NCBI GenBank assembly: GCA_010015655.1
Contig: ML976687.1
Coordinates: 147,727-211,726, forward strand
Reading direction: 5' to 3'
DNA length: 64,000 bases
Source: Bimuria novae-zelandiae CBS 107.79
Lineage: Eukaryota; Ascomycota; Dothideomycetes; Pleosporales; Didymosphaeriaceae
Of the stretch, positions 36,123 through 47,404 are shown piece after piece; within the stretch, counting starts at the first letter, position 1, and the number at the start of each line of letters is the position of its first letter. Below the pieces are notes generated by a model. That model worked only from the letters and a program-made list of their open reading frames with translations, was not told the DNA's origin and did no database searches. The position numbers were made by a program, and so were the translations under genes.

Positions 36123-37115
36123 CTAGCAACTGCGAAACAACCCGCCTAAAGACTGAGTTATTTCTTCGGAAATGCAGCAGCTAATAGCACAGCAAGCCGA
36201 CGCTTGATTTAACGGTAGAGTAGTGATAAAGAGCTCGTGTAAATACAACAGGATCCCCTCAGCAACAGCTTCGACCCGCTCCCGAGCATGCTTGCCACCC
36301 AGCCCTGGCACCCAGGCGTCCACAGCGCTCGCCGGCTTCACCCCCTCTTTCCTCTCTCCTTCCCCCCACGCCCCTCGCTCTCCGCTCTGTAAAAACCTCA
36401 CCACCTCCCTCCGCTCCGCCACCCACTGCCACCTAACCCCCCACTCCCTCAACTGATAACAAACACTGTAATAATTCTGCACTGTCGTCCCAAACACCCA
36501 TGACTCCCTAGGATCATACTTCCTAATCCTCTCCAAACAATGCTCCGTATGACCCATCGGCCTCACCTCCATACTCACCATCCCCCCCATCCCCCCGAGC
36601 GCCGCCCAATGCACCATCTTCAAACTATACAAGCAATGCGCCCAATGGTACTTTTCCGTCGCGATGACCTCGTGTTCGTATTTTAGCTGGGAAGGGGGGA
36701 TGTCAGCATTGAGGGAAGGGCCCGTAGAGGGAGAGGAAGAGGGTGGATTCCGTGGCGTTGTAGCACGAGGGGTGGATCCAGCCTCAGTACATGATGTCGA
36801 AGATGCAGCCGAGGGATTCGGCTTCGTGGGGGGAGGAGCCGCAGGAGGAGCCGTGGGCGGTGTCGGTGTGGTTGAAGGGGTGGACGTGCGTGCGGAGGGT
36901 TGAGATGATGGGGGGACGGCGAGCACCGCTGCGATGTATAAAGTGAGGGCTGTGAGGGCGGCTATCGTTAGGATGGCTTTCTTGCGCGTGGATCGCGCGT
37001 GAGCGTGGGTGTTGCTGGGGCCGAAAAGAGGAGAGTTGCTGGAGTGGGGTAGGGCGAATTCGTCTTCGTCTTCTGCTGACGCTCGGAGGTCGTGGTATCG
37101 GATCTTGGACGGCAT
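36123..37115 (-). pseudogene. UstYa-like (DUF3328) membrane protein, apparently frame-disrupted
   Basis: The start at 37115 gives a polar N-terminus and one membrane segment (AILTIAALTALTLYIAAVLAV). Further on lie two HxxHC motifs, HWAHC and HTEHC, the hallmark of the UstYa family (oxidases/cyclases of ribosomal-peptide and other pathways). Between them and the membrane segment, the frame as annotated is low-complexity Pro/Ser/Thr, whereas another frame encodes the conserved CGSSPHEAESLGCIFDIMY and WIHPSCYNATESTLF blocks, entered at a six-base C run (36910-36915) and interrupted by TGA at 36784-36786. So at least two frame changes and one stop are needed, or an unusual intron; a good acceptor, CCCCTTCCCAG, lies near 36690. 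The stop fits TGG to TGA. Confidence 0.55.
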
Positions 37116-37490
37116 GGCCTAGGTGGGTTGTTAGTCTCCCCGAGGCTGATCGAGATGCTGGCCATTGCTTACTTTTATTTCTGATCTTCTCAGACTGGTC
37201 TCTGCATTAGCGTGGGTTTTCAGTCTGTCGGAGTGAGTTGGAGTTGATGTTCAGGCCGTGGACAAAGAAGTCGCGGACCTTGCCTCAAGTCGCTTACACC
37301 CACACGCGATTACAAAAAAAAAGGACTTCAATAGCATTCAAGATGCGGGACCAAAAGCCTGTTGGGAAACAGCCTCGAACGCGCTCGTAGTGCGAGGAGG
37401 TCAATAGCATTCGAGAATCGGTGGAATACAGCGTTGCGCAGCATTGCGATGCATGGAGTTCGACTTCTTTGTGTATATACGGACGTTGTC
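37116..37490. other. Intergenic between UstYa-like and SDR genes
   Basis: No gene recognised. A run of A residues occurs at about 37313-37322. Confidence 0.4.
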
Positions 37491-38583
37491 TTATATCTTA
37501 CTTTCCGACTTCGCGTTTCCCTTCCATCCCGTCAAATTCGCTCCGCCGTCGAGCTCGATAACGTTGCCCGTCATATGCGCACTCGCTGTCAAAGTTAGCA
37601 ATCACCCACAAATCCTTTTCTCACAACTCCCCACGCCCCCTCTCGCGCCACCAAAAACCCCTCCCTTTCACAAGGAGGGAAAAAAAAGAGAACAACTCAC
37701 CAAGACTACTCAAAAACAACACCACACCCCCAAAATCCCTCGGCCTCCCAATCCTCCCCGTAGGTTGCCCACTCACCAATCTCTCCCCAAACCTCTCCAA
37801 CCCAAACGACGTCATCTTACTCGGAAAAACCCCGGGAGCTATAACATTAACGCACACCCCCCTCGGCGCCAACTTACTCGCCAGCATCTTACTCAAATGG
37901 ATCGCCGCCGCCTTACTCGGCCCATAGCTAAAAGTCCCCTGGCCCGGCTGCGCAAGCCCGCCCTCGTCGCCCGTCGTTACGTCCAGCGTCTGGATACCCG
38001 CGATGCTGGCCACGTTGATGACTCTGGCAGGGTTATCTGGCGTGGACGCGGCGAGCAGGAGAGGTTCCAGCCCGACGGTGACGTAGAAGATGGATTTCAC
38101 GTTGAGGGCCATTAGTTTGTCCCAGCCCGACTCGGGGAAGGAGTAGTAGTCTGCGCCCCAGGTGGCGCCGGAGTTGTTGAGCAGGATGTGAAGTCTATCG
38201 GTTCGCTTTTTGACTTCTTCGCAGAGTTTCACGCAGCCGGCTTTGTCTTTGAGGTCGGCGACGATGTATTCGCATTTTCCGGGCCCTGTAGGTTAGGGTG
38301 GGTTAGCGCATGGTGGAGTCGAGGGCGGTGGCGGCCAGCGGGCAGGTAGGCGGGAGGGCGATGGGAAGGAGGGTTAGGTAGAAGGGGGAAACATACCCAT
38401 CCCATTCAACCGTTCACACGTCTTCCTCAACTCCCCCTCTTTTCTCGACGCAATAATAACCCTTGCCCCATTCTGCACAAAGGCCTGCGCCGCCATTTCA
38501 CCTAATCCGCTCGCTCCGCCCGTCACAAGAACCACATACTGAGAAAACTCGAACAACTTCGGTACGCTTAGGTCGTCTGCCAT
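37491..38583 (-). CDS. Short-chain dehydrogenase/reductase
   Basis: Three exons (38583-38397, 38285-37701, 37585-37491) join to an intact 288-residue protein; introns have GTATGT and GTGAGT donors. Classical SDR motifs: cofactor loop TGGASGLG at 21-28, NNSG in place of NNAG, the active-site pair Y-G-P-S-K, and the C-terminal GNVIELDGG of the classical family. An Arg two residues after the beta-2 strand (IIASRKEG) suggests NADP(H) preference, by family rule. The substrate is unknown. It is transcribed in the same direction as the UstYa-like gene. Confidence 0.9.
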
Positions 38584-39302
38584 CTTCTCGTCCTGGTCGA
38601 TTCCGCAAATGCAAGGAGAACAAAGTCTATGCTAGAGAATAGATAGCACGTTCTCGCTGCAGAAAGGAACGGGATGGAAGATAATGTTTTGTGAAGGTCC
38701 AGGCCAGACGACGATGTGTTTCGCTCACTAGCGCGATGTTGGATAGGGAAAGATACCTCGGCACTTCCCAAGTGTGGGGTAGCGCGACGGCGATTACACG
38801 GACATACGATGCGCCTCGGCTCATCTATCGTCGTATGCATTGATCAGTGATCTCACACGCGCGCTAGATAACACCAGAAACCGCAATCAAAACAAGAAAA
38901 TTTATCGGTGTGATGGATCCTTTGGAGTATGCGACTTCCATGCCAACATCAAGAGGTATATATGCACCCGCCCATCCCTTCCACAATGCTTAGATCCAGC
39001 GCTCAATGGCAACCTCCAAACACCAGAAACACTCCAGATCCAAAAAGTCTATACATATACAATCCCATGCAGATGGATATGGTGTTTGAGAAAGGCAAGA
39101 ACAGTAGCAAATGTCGTCGTGTCGTGCAGAACCCCACCTGCGCCGTGCTATCGTGGAAGATAAACAGAAACGCCGTAAAGTTGCGGTAGTTGTCGGGTAG
39201 TATATAGGAGAGGGAGAGGTGACTAGTGAGCGTGGAGGCGGAGGAGTTAGACAAATGAGAAATGCAAAATCAAACGCTTTTGAGGACCAAAATGCATGAA
39301 CA
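38584..39302. other. Intergenic between SDR and ArfGEF genes
   Basis: Upstream region of the SDR and 3' region of the ArfGEF gene, both on the minus strand. No further gene recognised. Confidence 0.5.
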
Positions 39303-42300
39303 TCACGCCTCAACAGCCTGACTCCGCGGTCCGGTGAGGTGAGCTCGGGACTCTTCTTCATCGGTGGAAGCACGCCGCCCTCGCTCCTCAATCCGATTTG
39401 GTGATGGTTTCTGCGGCTCCTCCACAATCTCACTCATCGGCGATCCTGGCTCGGCATCGCTCTCGTGCTCTTCCAAGGACTGCTTGTAACGGCTGGGTGT
39501 GATTGTTTGTGAGGAGACGTGGCGCTGTTTGAGAGTTACAGGGGACGGTAGCTCCATAACGTCGTCGCCTTCCCTGGCTGCTACCAAAGCAACCGCCACC
39601 GCGGTACCGTCACTGATCACACTTCCGTCCTTCTCATCAGCCGAGCTGGCCTCCTGCATGGCCTCTTGCGCTTGCTTCCGAATCTTACCCAAGCGCTCTT
39701 CCGCCGGCGTGTCGTGCCAATCAGGGCCAAACTGAATGACGGAAGCCTTCTTCCCATGAACTGTGAAGCTTCCGTGGGTGCGCGCCAACCCTTCGTTCTC
39801 CGAATCATTGCTCATGATCGTCGACGCGGAGTCTCTCGCTTTGTGACCACGGCGTTGGGAAGAGTTGCTATGAGGATCGCGGAGCGTGCGGTGAAGGCTT
39901 CGGCGGACCTTGGATCGCGACTCTGGAGATCCAGCCAGGGCGGCAGGAGACTCGTCGACCTCTGATTCGGAGTCGTGCCCCAGAGCCACACCATCCAAGG
40001 AGGGTATATCTGGTGTCCTGGGTTCCTGTTTCTCTCGGTCGGCTGTCAGAGGTGGCGTGGTGTAGCCGGCATCAGAAGCTTCATCTGAGCTGACTGCGAT
40101 ACTATCGGCAGTAGACACCGATGGGCGGTGATCATGAGGAGCAAGTTTAGGCGACTGAGCCATCGAACTGGCCAGCGAGGGCCTGTGTGCCAACATGCGC
40201 GGACTCAACGAAATTGGAGGGAGGGTGTAGGGAATAGGCGGTTGGTTGGGGCTAGAGCGGGTAGTCTCTGGTGGTGTTTTGAACAGCTCCTCCCCACCGA
40301 AATCAGTGTCCCGTGATGACTTCGTGCCTGGTCGAGCAGATGCTGGCGAAAGAGGAGGTTTGCTGGTGTTGGTAAGCGAGCTCGTCTTCGAACTGAGCCG
40401 TGCTAGACTGCCTATCTTCGCAGTTCTTGAAAGAGGTTGAGTCGATGCCTGTGAGGTGGATGTAGCGCGCTCGCTTTGTACTGGAGCCCCTAGCTGTGTG
40501 TGCTTCTCGTCTTCGAGCACCTGGGCCAAAATGTCTCGATGGCACTTCATGCGCCAAATCTCGATCCGAGACCACTTCAACTTTGCTGATAACCGACCTG
40601 CCGCATGTATGACAAGATCGCGCGTCTTGGGTTGCACAGGTGCAAGGATCTGCAGGTGCCGAGCGTCTCTCAAGCGAGCTTCTAGTTGCTTGATGGACTC
40701 TGTGAGTCGCTCCTCGGATTGGGAAATACGAGTTTGCATGAGGTCTCTGCGCGCTTGTCGCATTTGTTGCTGCAAGTCCTTGTCAATGGCTCCACTGCGA
40801 TGTTCGACGTCTCCAGTCGGTGAAGAGAGGGTCTTCGCCGAAGCCGATGATTCACCTCGTCGTATTGCCCGATTCCGCTGGCCTTCGTAGAGATCGCCCT
40901 GCAAGCCGCGCGGCCTCACGCCTAGCGTCTCATGGGCAGCGGTATAGTTGAGCATGGCTAACCAATCGTTCAGATCCTTTTCACTATCCGCGAGAAAGGT
41001 TTCTTCGCCCACTCTCGAAAACATGACGAAAGAATTCTTGTGCCGCTTGTACGTGTTGTCGACAAGTGCCACGGCGCCATCCATCGGAATCATGTGGTCT
41101 TGCTTGAACTCCTGCAAAGGTGGTTGAAAACGGACCGGACTGACGTCGCCTTGCTTCTCGTGCTGCTCGTGCTGATGCATCAGGTTCTTCGCCCAGCTGG
41201 AATTTCGAAACAGGGACAGGCCTGAACGAGTCAAGATGGCACCCCACTCTTGCCAGGGAGACCGTGTCTTCTTGCGCTTATTATCCTTCCTCCACAACAC
41301 ACCAACCTTTGTGACGGGCATCTCAACGATCCCAACCGAACTCTCCTGCGGATTGTCCTGGCTATTTTGCGACATGAAGGCTTCGGGCCGGGAACGAGAG
41401 GAGACGATTTGGATGATTCCGAATCTCGAAAAAGATCTCCAGAGCATTTTTGTATCGAGGGTAGGTGCGGTTCCGAGGTAGTTATACGGGTCATCTAGAT
41501 TCATCACGTCTTTGATATTGGGCCGAAGTACGTCCAATTTGCCTTCAAAGATTAGTGTATATGGATCGATGGGTTCGCGAGCGGCTTTCTTTGCTGGATC
41601 GTTTATAGAGTTCATAGGACCTTTCAAGACTGCGGTCCGTTTACTTCGCTTCGAAGAAATGGTTTTCAGATCAACGTCGTCGTCAATATGGATGAAGGGG
41701 GTATACACAATGTTGTCGTAAAAGCATCCAAGCACATCTTCAGATACACCCTCGGTAGCCGAATTTTTGATGTAGTCGTTCCTTTGCATTTTCCTCTTAT
41801 TGTTTTTGTTGAAGAAGTCAGTATGTAAGATTACGATGGAGAAGGAAATGAAGTAGGCTTTGTCTACACGCAGTTAGTTATCGAGATTTAGAAATGGCAG
41901 CAAAGTACAAACCAGGGTTGATATATATCCCAGGGTTGCATTCATGGTATCGATCGGAAAAGCCTTGAAGAACGCGATCAATCTGTTGTGTCTCCTTGGG
42001 CAGTTCCACCTGCATTAGCAACTTCCGGATGGCCATGTCTATCGGGTCTCCAAAGAAGGCGAACTTGCGCATGTAGCTCCGTAGCACGGCAAGGAGAAAA
42101 GGATCTTCGGTTTTGGTCAAGTAGCTAGCGATGGCACTCTTCCCAATATTGTTTTCTTCCATGCGCTCCAAGTAGTGACCTGGCGTCTCACCTTCTTCTC
42201 GTTCCGGCATGGCCAAAGCTTCCCGACTGATGTTCATGGAGTTTCCGTGCGACGTGAGACCTGGAGTTCCTACGCCACCGTGAGCAGGCGAACCGTGACG

Positions 42301-43741
42301 AGGCGAATGCGGTTCGGAATTCTGACGGAATCTTGAACTGAGCCCAAACAGATTACTGATGCTGCTCCTCCCTGCCGTCGACATGGAATTTCGCCCATTG
42401 GTACCATACGGCGGTGTGGGCGGTGGATCGTCGTCAGACATGCCGCCGAGCGAGCCGAAAGTGGAAGCTCGACCACGCATACCTAGCCGATTTGGTCGGG
42501 GCGCATTCGGCGACGAGCGAACAGATTGTATGGATCTTTGGGAGTCGTTGCGAAACAGTGGACCTGGTTGGGGTGAGGCCAGATTCATGTTTGCAGCGGT
42601 GATGGCCACTTGCGATGGAGAAGGCATCGGCGATGTTCGCGATCCGTTTTCCAGGTCATGGCGGTGGTGAATGGCAGTCAACGGGGGGCTCTCGGCGCCG
42701 GGGGAGTGATGGGCGGAGGAGTTGCTGAGGCCGCTAGTCGAGGCGCGTGGGGTTGCGGGGGCGGTATCCGGGAACTCGGGAGGGGTGATTTTCATAGGGA
42801 GAGGGAATAAGGATGGGCGCTGCTTTTTCCGTCCGAATCCGAAGCGGGCGGCGTTGAGCTTCCTGTCGTGGCGCGGCTTGGGCGTGTTTTCAAACGAGAC
42901 GTGGCCGGTCGAGCTGCCGTCGGATCGGGATGAGTCGGACTGGCGTGGAACAGGAAGGGACAGCGAAGACGTGCCTTCCGCGCCTCCCTCATGGGCGGAT
43001 TCGGCAAGCGTGCCCGGGCGCTGACTGGTCGAAAACCGCCCCGGCTCCTCGAGCAAATCATCCCAACTCTTCATGAAACCAAACGCCGACCTCTTCACGT
43101 CTATGCTGCTCTTCTTGTCCACGGATCTGCGAAGGATGCCGGGCCGATCCACCGACGTCGGGTCGAACGAGCGCCTGCGCAAGCTGAACTGCTGCAGCCG
43201 CCCTCGCTTCTTGGGCGTCTGCTCCTCTTACTCCTCGGATATGACCATGGTAGGCGCGGTGGTGATGATAGCGGGCGCTGCAGCAACATTTTGTTAGTAC
43301 TGGCCGCGAATGAGGGGCGCCAGGGGTCAACATACTTCCTTGGGCATTCACGAGCAATGCGGGCACGGGCGGCGCGTCGTCTGCAGCTTGGGCTTGTTCC
43401 TTTGCGCGGGCGGACAATTGGGAGTCGGAAGCGTGGCGGAAGCGCATCAGACTGAAGCGACGGGTCAAGGGCGTGTGTTCCTGCAGGGGCGGCGTAGGTG
43501 GGCGATTCTCCATGGCGTCGTCGTTGGCTGCCCATGATTCCCACTTGTCCTTGGCGTGGCTGCTCGACTGCGGGCGCGCGCCGCCATCCTCAGAGGCAGC
43601 ATGACGAGTGTCGGCCAGGTACTCTGCCGACTTGTTCAGACGTTCCTTGTCGCCTCGCCTGAAGAGACCACCGGGATCGAGGGTGCTGCGGCGCTTGAGG
43701 TCCTTCTCGCTACGGCCGGGTCGGAGGGGCCGCAGAGGCAT
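39303..43741 (-). CDS. Sec7-PH Arf guanine-nucleotide exchange factor (Syt1-like)
   Basis: Exons 43741-43336, 43277-41913 and 41863-39303 join to 1443 codons. A long Ser/Pro-rich, basic N-terminus leads to a Sec7 domain (about residues 490-690) containing the glutamic-finger motif KETQQIDRVLQGF and, across the second intron, FISFSIVILHTDFFN and KMQRNDYIKN. A PH domain follows (about 770-905, KVGVLWRKDNKRKK ... WLAMLNYT), then a coiled coil (about 960-1000) and a disordered tail. Sec7 proteins load GTP on Arf GTPases in Golgi/endosome traffic; Syt1 is the closest yeast counterpart by architecture. One problem: an in-frame TAA at 43228-43230, shortly after the first intron, interrupts the frame unless splicing differs. 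It diverges from ECM14. Confidence 0.82.
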
Positions 43742-44417
43742 TGCTGGAGCAGCGCTAGCAGCTCATGTACGCAGGCGATGGCCGTGCAGTGCTGGACATG
43801 GCACGCAGTTTCTTGCGGTTTCTTGCAGTTTCTTGCAGCGGGAGTCGAGGGAGACGGAAGACGGTGGGGTGCGGTGCAGTCAGGCTGATGCCCGGGGATC
43901 AGTCCGCGATGGATTCAGCTCGCTCAGGGCAGACTAAGCGGCGCGGGCGGATCGCAGCCGGGCGCGATGAACGGGAATCACGGCCTAGATTGTGGTGCAA
44001 TGGGCACGCAATTATGGGGGACTTGAGAGGCTCCTCACGGTGCGGAGAGCAAGCTGATGCGTCGCTGCGGGCCAGGTGAACAGCGCCGCGCTGTTCCAAG
44101 TGCCTGGGCTGCCAAGCTAGTGGATTAATTAGGTGCATATATCCTACATTCATACACACCACCATACACACCATACACACCACCATACACACCATACACA
44201 CCATACACACCATACACACCATACACACCATACACCATACACACCATACACACCATACACACCATACATACCATACACACCATACACACCATACACCATA
44301 CACACCATACACACCATACAGGCACGCGACTGCACTTCACGAGCGTCGTCAGCCGGGCGCATTGTCGTCTAATTGTTCATTGCGTGTATTGTTCTTGTAA
44401 TAATTTACTCTTTCACC
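43742..44417. promoter_or_regulatory. Bidirectional promoter region ArfGEF / ECM14
   Basis: The 676 bp between two divergent start codons must hold both promoters. It includes tandem TTTCTTGCRGTTTCTTGCAG repeats near 43809-43840 and the minisatellite at 44146-44320, which lies within 100 bp of the ECM14 start. Confidence 0.6.
44146..44320 (+). repeat. CACACCATA-type minisatellite
   Basis: About 175 bp consist almost only of ACACCAT/ACCATACAC units, with a period of mostly 9 bp and occasional 5-6-bp variants. One strand is purine-poor and G-free. Open frames across it (Tyr-Gly-Val-type repeats) are an effect of the repeat, not genes. Confidence 0.9.
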
Positions 44418-46123
44418 ATGCGCCAGCCGGCATTCACCGTGCTGAGCCTGCTGCTCCTCTGCCCATCCCTCATCGCCGCCGCCCCGCACGAGTCGCTGCG
44501 GTACGACGGCAAACCAAGCACAGGCAGCTACACCCCGCGCTCATGGCGGAGGCTCTCAGACGCAATAATTAGGAGGATATGGCGTCTTCCGGAGATGCAA
44601 AAGAGCTTGAGTACCGAGGAACCGGCAGTGAAAGGCCCCGGTCGCGACCTGCTGGCGCGTTATGGCAACGACCTGGTTTTGCGCTTCACCATCACCACCG
44701 CTGAGGAAGCATCAGCCCTCGCCGAGGCAGCAGATATACTCTTCCTAGACGTATGGGAATTCAATTCAGATTGGGTCGACATCAGGATAGCAAAGGACGT
44801 AGTATGTCTTCGTCCCTGCCCTAAATGGCTGCCTAGTTCACTCTCCAGGTCCCTTCCCTGCTCGGCCTCCTCCCACAATCGCTCCACACCGCACACGTGC
44901 CACTCATGCAAGATCTCGACCTTGCCCAAGCCGTCTTCTCTTCCTACCCCTCGCCCTCCGCTACCGAGTCCCACCATGACGACCATTCGTATACACCGAA
45001 TCTCCGACCCGCACCGCCGCCGGGGGGCAAAGGCCACCCCTTCTTCCAAGACTACCAACCACTCTCCGTAATAAAGCCTTGGATGAGTCTCATGGCCTCC
45101 ATGTTCACCACCCACGTGCGCCGCATCGATATCGGCGTCAGCTACCAAGGCCGAGACATCCCCGCTCTGCGCGTCGGCGTCCATCCCACCAACAGAGAAG
45201 CGACGCTTCTTCCTCGGAAGACGGTCTTGGTTGCCGGAGGCTCCCATGCCCGCGAATGGATATCCACTTCCACTGTAAATTACCTCGCCTGGACGCTCAT
45301 CAATTCCTACGGGAAAGACCGCGAAATCACCCGCCTGCTCGAACAATTCGATTTTGTCTTCGTCCCTACTCTCAACCCGGATGGCTATGTCTACAGCTGG
45401 GAGGTCGACCGCTTGTGGCGCAAGAATCGGCAACCCACTTCTCTCCGTTTCTGCAAAGGCGTCGATCTCGACCGCACCTACGACTTCCACTGGGAAGGCG
45501 ATGACAAGTCGACCAACCCGTGTTCCGAGTCTTTCCCCGGCGACACACCCTTCGGCGGCGTAGAGGCCAAACAGTTCACCGAATGGGCAAAAAATGAGAC
45601 CGAGCATGGCGTCGAATTCGTCAGTTTCATCGATCTGCACAGCTACAGCCAGCAGATCCTGTACCCATACAGCTACACATGCGACGCGGAACCGCCCTCC
45701 ATCGAAGACCTCGAAGAGCTCGCCATGGGTCTGGGCAAAGCGATCCGAACGTCCAGAAAGGGACACGCGTATAAAGTCACATCCGCCTGCGAGGGTAATG
45801 TCGCTCTTTCCAAGGACGGGAAGAAGGTCTTCCCGCGCATCGAATCCGCCGGTGGCAGTGCGTTGGATTGGTTCTACCACGAGCTGGGCGTGAAGTTTTC
45901 GTTTCAGATTAAGCTGCGCGACACTGGGTCTTATGGGTTTCTCCTGCCCAAGGATAATATTGTTCCTACCGGAGAGGAGATTCTGGATGCGGTGTTGTAT
46001 TTGGGGAGGTTTATGTTGGGTGAGGTGGGGATGTTGGGGAAGGCGCCTAATAGGGAGGAGGTTGTGCTGAGGAAAGCGGATGAAGTGGAGGGGGAAGAGG
46101 GAGAGGACCAGGTTGAGCTTTGA
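44418..46123 (+). CDS. ECM14: Inactive zinc-carboxypeptidase homologue Ecm14
   Basis: Exons 44418-44801 and 44849-46123 (47-bp intron, GTATGT donor) encode 552 residues. The N-terminus [21 protein letters not shown] is a signal peptide; an inhibitory propeptide-like domain precedes the M14 domain. Zinc ligands are intact: H261 and E264 in GGSHAREW, H392 in DLHSYSQQ. The general base is not: where active enzymes have Glu before LRDTG, this protein has Lys483 ([16 protein letters not shown]). That substitution is characteristic of Ecm14, a secretory-pathway pseudo-peptidase linked to cell-wall biology in yeast. The last 30 residues are acidic. The start at 44418 was chosen for the signal peptide. 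Confidence 0.92.
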
Positions 46124-46401
46124 GCGCTTTTATAATATGTGTTTGGAGGGCGGGAATGAGGACTTTCGTTTGTATTGATACCACGCCGATTTTGTTGCAA
46201 TACAGGCATATAGCAATGGGTTTTTTCTCAAGACACGCGTGCTTGGTTTTTTTTTTTTTTTTCTGTTGCGTGGTGTGATGGCGCTGGTGGATTAGCTGGG
46301 AGAACGCTCACACATGTGCCCGTAAACAGCGCACCGGCCAGACGCCGGATCCGGATCCGATTCCTAGGGTCATCTCAAGAGCCTCCAGCACCACCGCCGT
46401 C
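46124..46401. other. ECM14 3' region with long T run
   Basis: A run of 18 T, preceded by TTGG, lies at about 46245-46262. Further right is GGATCCGGATCCG near 46349-46359. No gene seen. Confidence 0.5.
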
Positions 46402-46480
46402 TATATAACCCCCTCCGCTTCCCTCTCTGTCTTCCTCTCCTCACGCAACTCCCCGAGCTTTCGATGGCGGGGACTAAAAA
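46402..46480 (+). promoter_or_regulatory. Array module 1: TATA box, CT-rich tract, GACTAAAAA
   Basis: TATATAACC at 46402, CT-rich stretch with CTTCCTCTCCTCACGCAACT, then GGGGACTAAAAA; 70 bp from TATA to GACT. Confidence 0.6.
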
Positions 46481-46736
46481 GCGCATCACATGTGACCCAT
46501 GTGCGGTCTATAAAAAGTTGACCCGCCCGTACATGGAGACGTGTGGGAGAGTGGTGGGACTAAAAAACACGTAGAGTCACAACATAGCGTGTGGACCTGG
46601 AGCGGGGACAAAAAAAAAAGAGCACCGCGAGGGTGAATGTGTGGTGCGGAGAGAAGAGCTGGGGGGACTTAAAAAGAAAAGAGAGATGTCTTTGATGGGG
46701 AGAGCAGTGGGAATAAAAACGCACGTTCATCCCTTT

Positions 46737-47250
46737 ATGGGTCTGCTGCGCTGGCCTTGCCGCGGTCATGGAGTGCTTTTGATGGGGAGAAAGTTTGCGA
46801 CATCCTGGTGCGGAGGGCCAGTGACGGGGGATAAAAAAAAAACCGAGTCGAGCAGTTCCATGGAGAGAGTACTAGGGATCGAAAGGACCTGCGTTGCTCG
46901 TGATGGGTGCTCCGCTTGAACCTTGTCGCAGTCATGGGGGGAAGGGGTGGGGGATTAAAAAATAAGGTCCAGCCCGTTCATGTAGAGAGACACTGGGAAG
47001 GAAAACACACGCTCATTCCCTGATGGGTGCTGCGCTGGCCTTGCCGCGGTCATGGAGCCCCTTTGGTGGGAAGGAAATCTGCGATATCACCGGCGCGGAG
47101 GGCTGGTGACGGGGGATTAACAACCAAGTCAAACGAATTATGGAGAGAGCACTGGGGAACAAAAACACACGTTGATCCCCTCATGGGTCGCTGCGCTCTT
47201 CCGCAGTCATGGAGTCCCTTTGATGGGGACAAAGTCCGTGATGTCCACCA
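46737..47250 (+). repeat. Four copies of a roughly 120-165 bp unit inside the array
   Basis: ATGGGT(G)CTGCGCTGGCC, CGC(G/A)GTCATGG and a GGGGGATTAAA-type box recur in order at about 46737, 46899, 47023 and 47180. Copies 1 and 3 are the most alike over more than 100 bp. Confidence 0.7.
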
Positions 47251-47331
47251 ACATCCAATGTTGCACATACGTGTGACATGTGCCTCGTCGAGCGGACGTG
47301 CGTAATCTCAACCCCTTGAGCACGGCGTGGT

Positions 47332-47404
47332 GTATAAAGCACACTCTTTTCTAGCTGTTAGATTCTTCCTTTACAACACTTCTAACCTAACGGGCTGACT
47401 AAAA
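47332..47404 (+). promoter_or_regulatory. Array module 2
   Basis: GTATAAAGC at 47332, CT-rich tract, CTAAC at about 47382, GACTAAAA at 47397 (65 bp). Confidence 0.55.

Noticed and set aside
42270..43061. Several plus- and minus-strand frames inside the ArfGEF gene
   Set aside because: Shadows of the GC-rich, low-complexity N-terminal exon.
43899..44340. Overlapping frames encoding Tyr-Gly-Val or His-Thr repeats
   Set aside because: They exist only because the CACACCATA minisatellite lacks stop codons in several frames.
44660..45880. 406-codon open frame on the minus strand opposite ECM14
   Set aside because: It is fully antisense to a well-supported carboxypeptidase exon; its composition is the mirror of a GC-rich coding strand and no motif is present.
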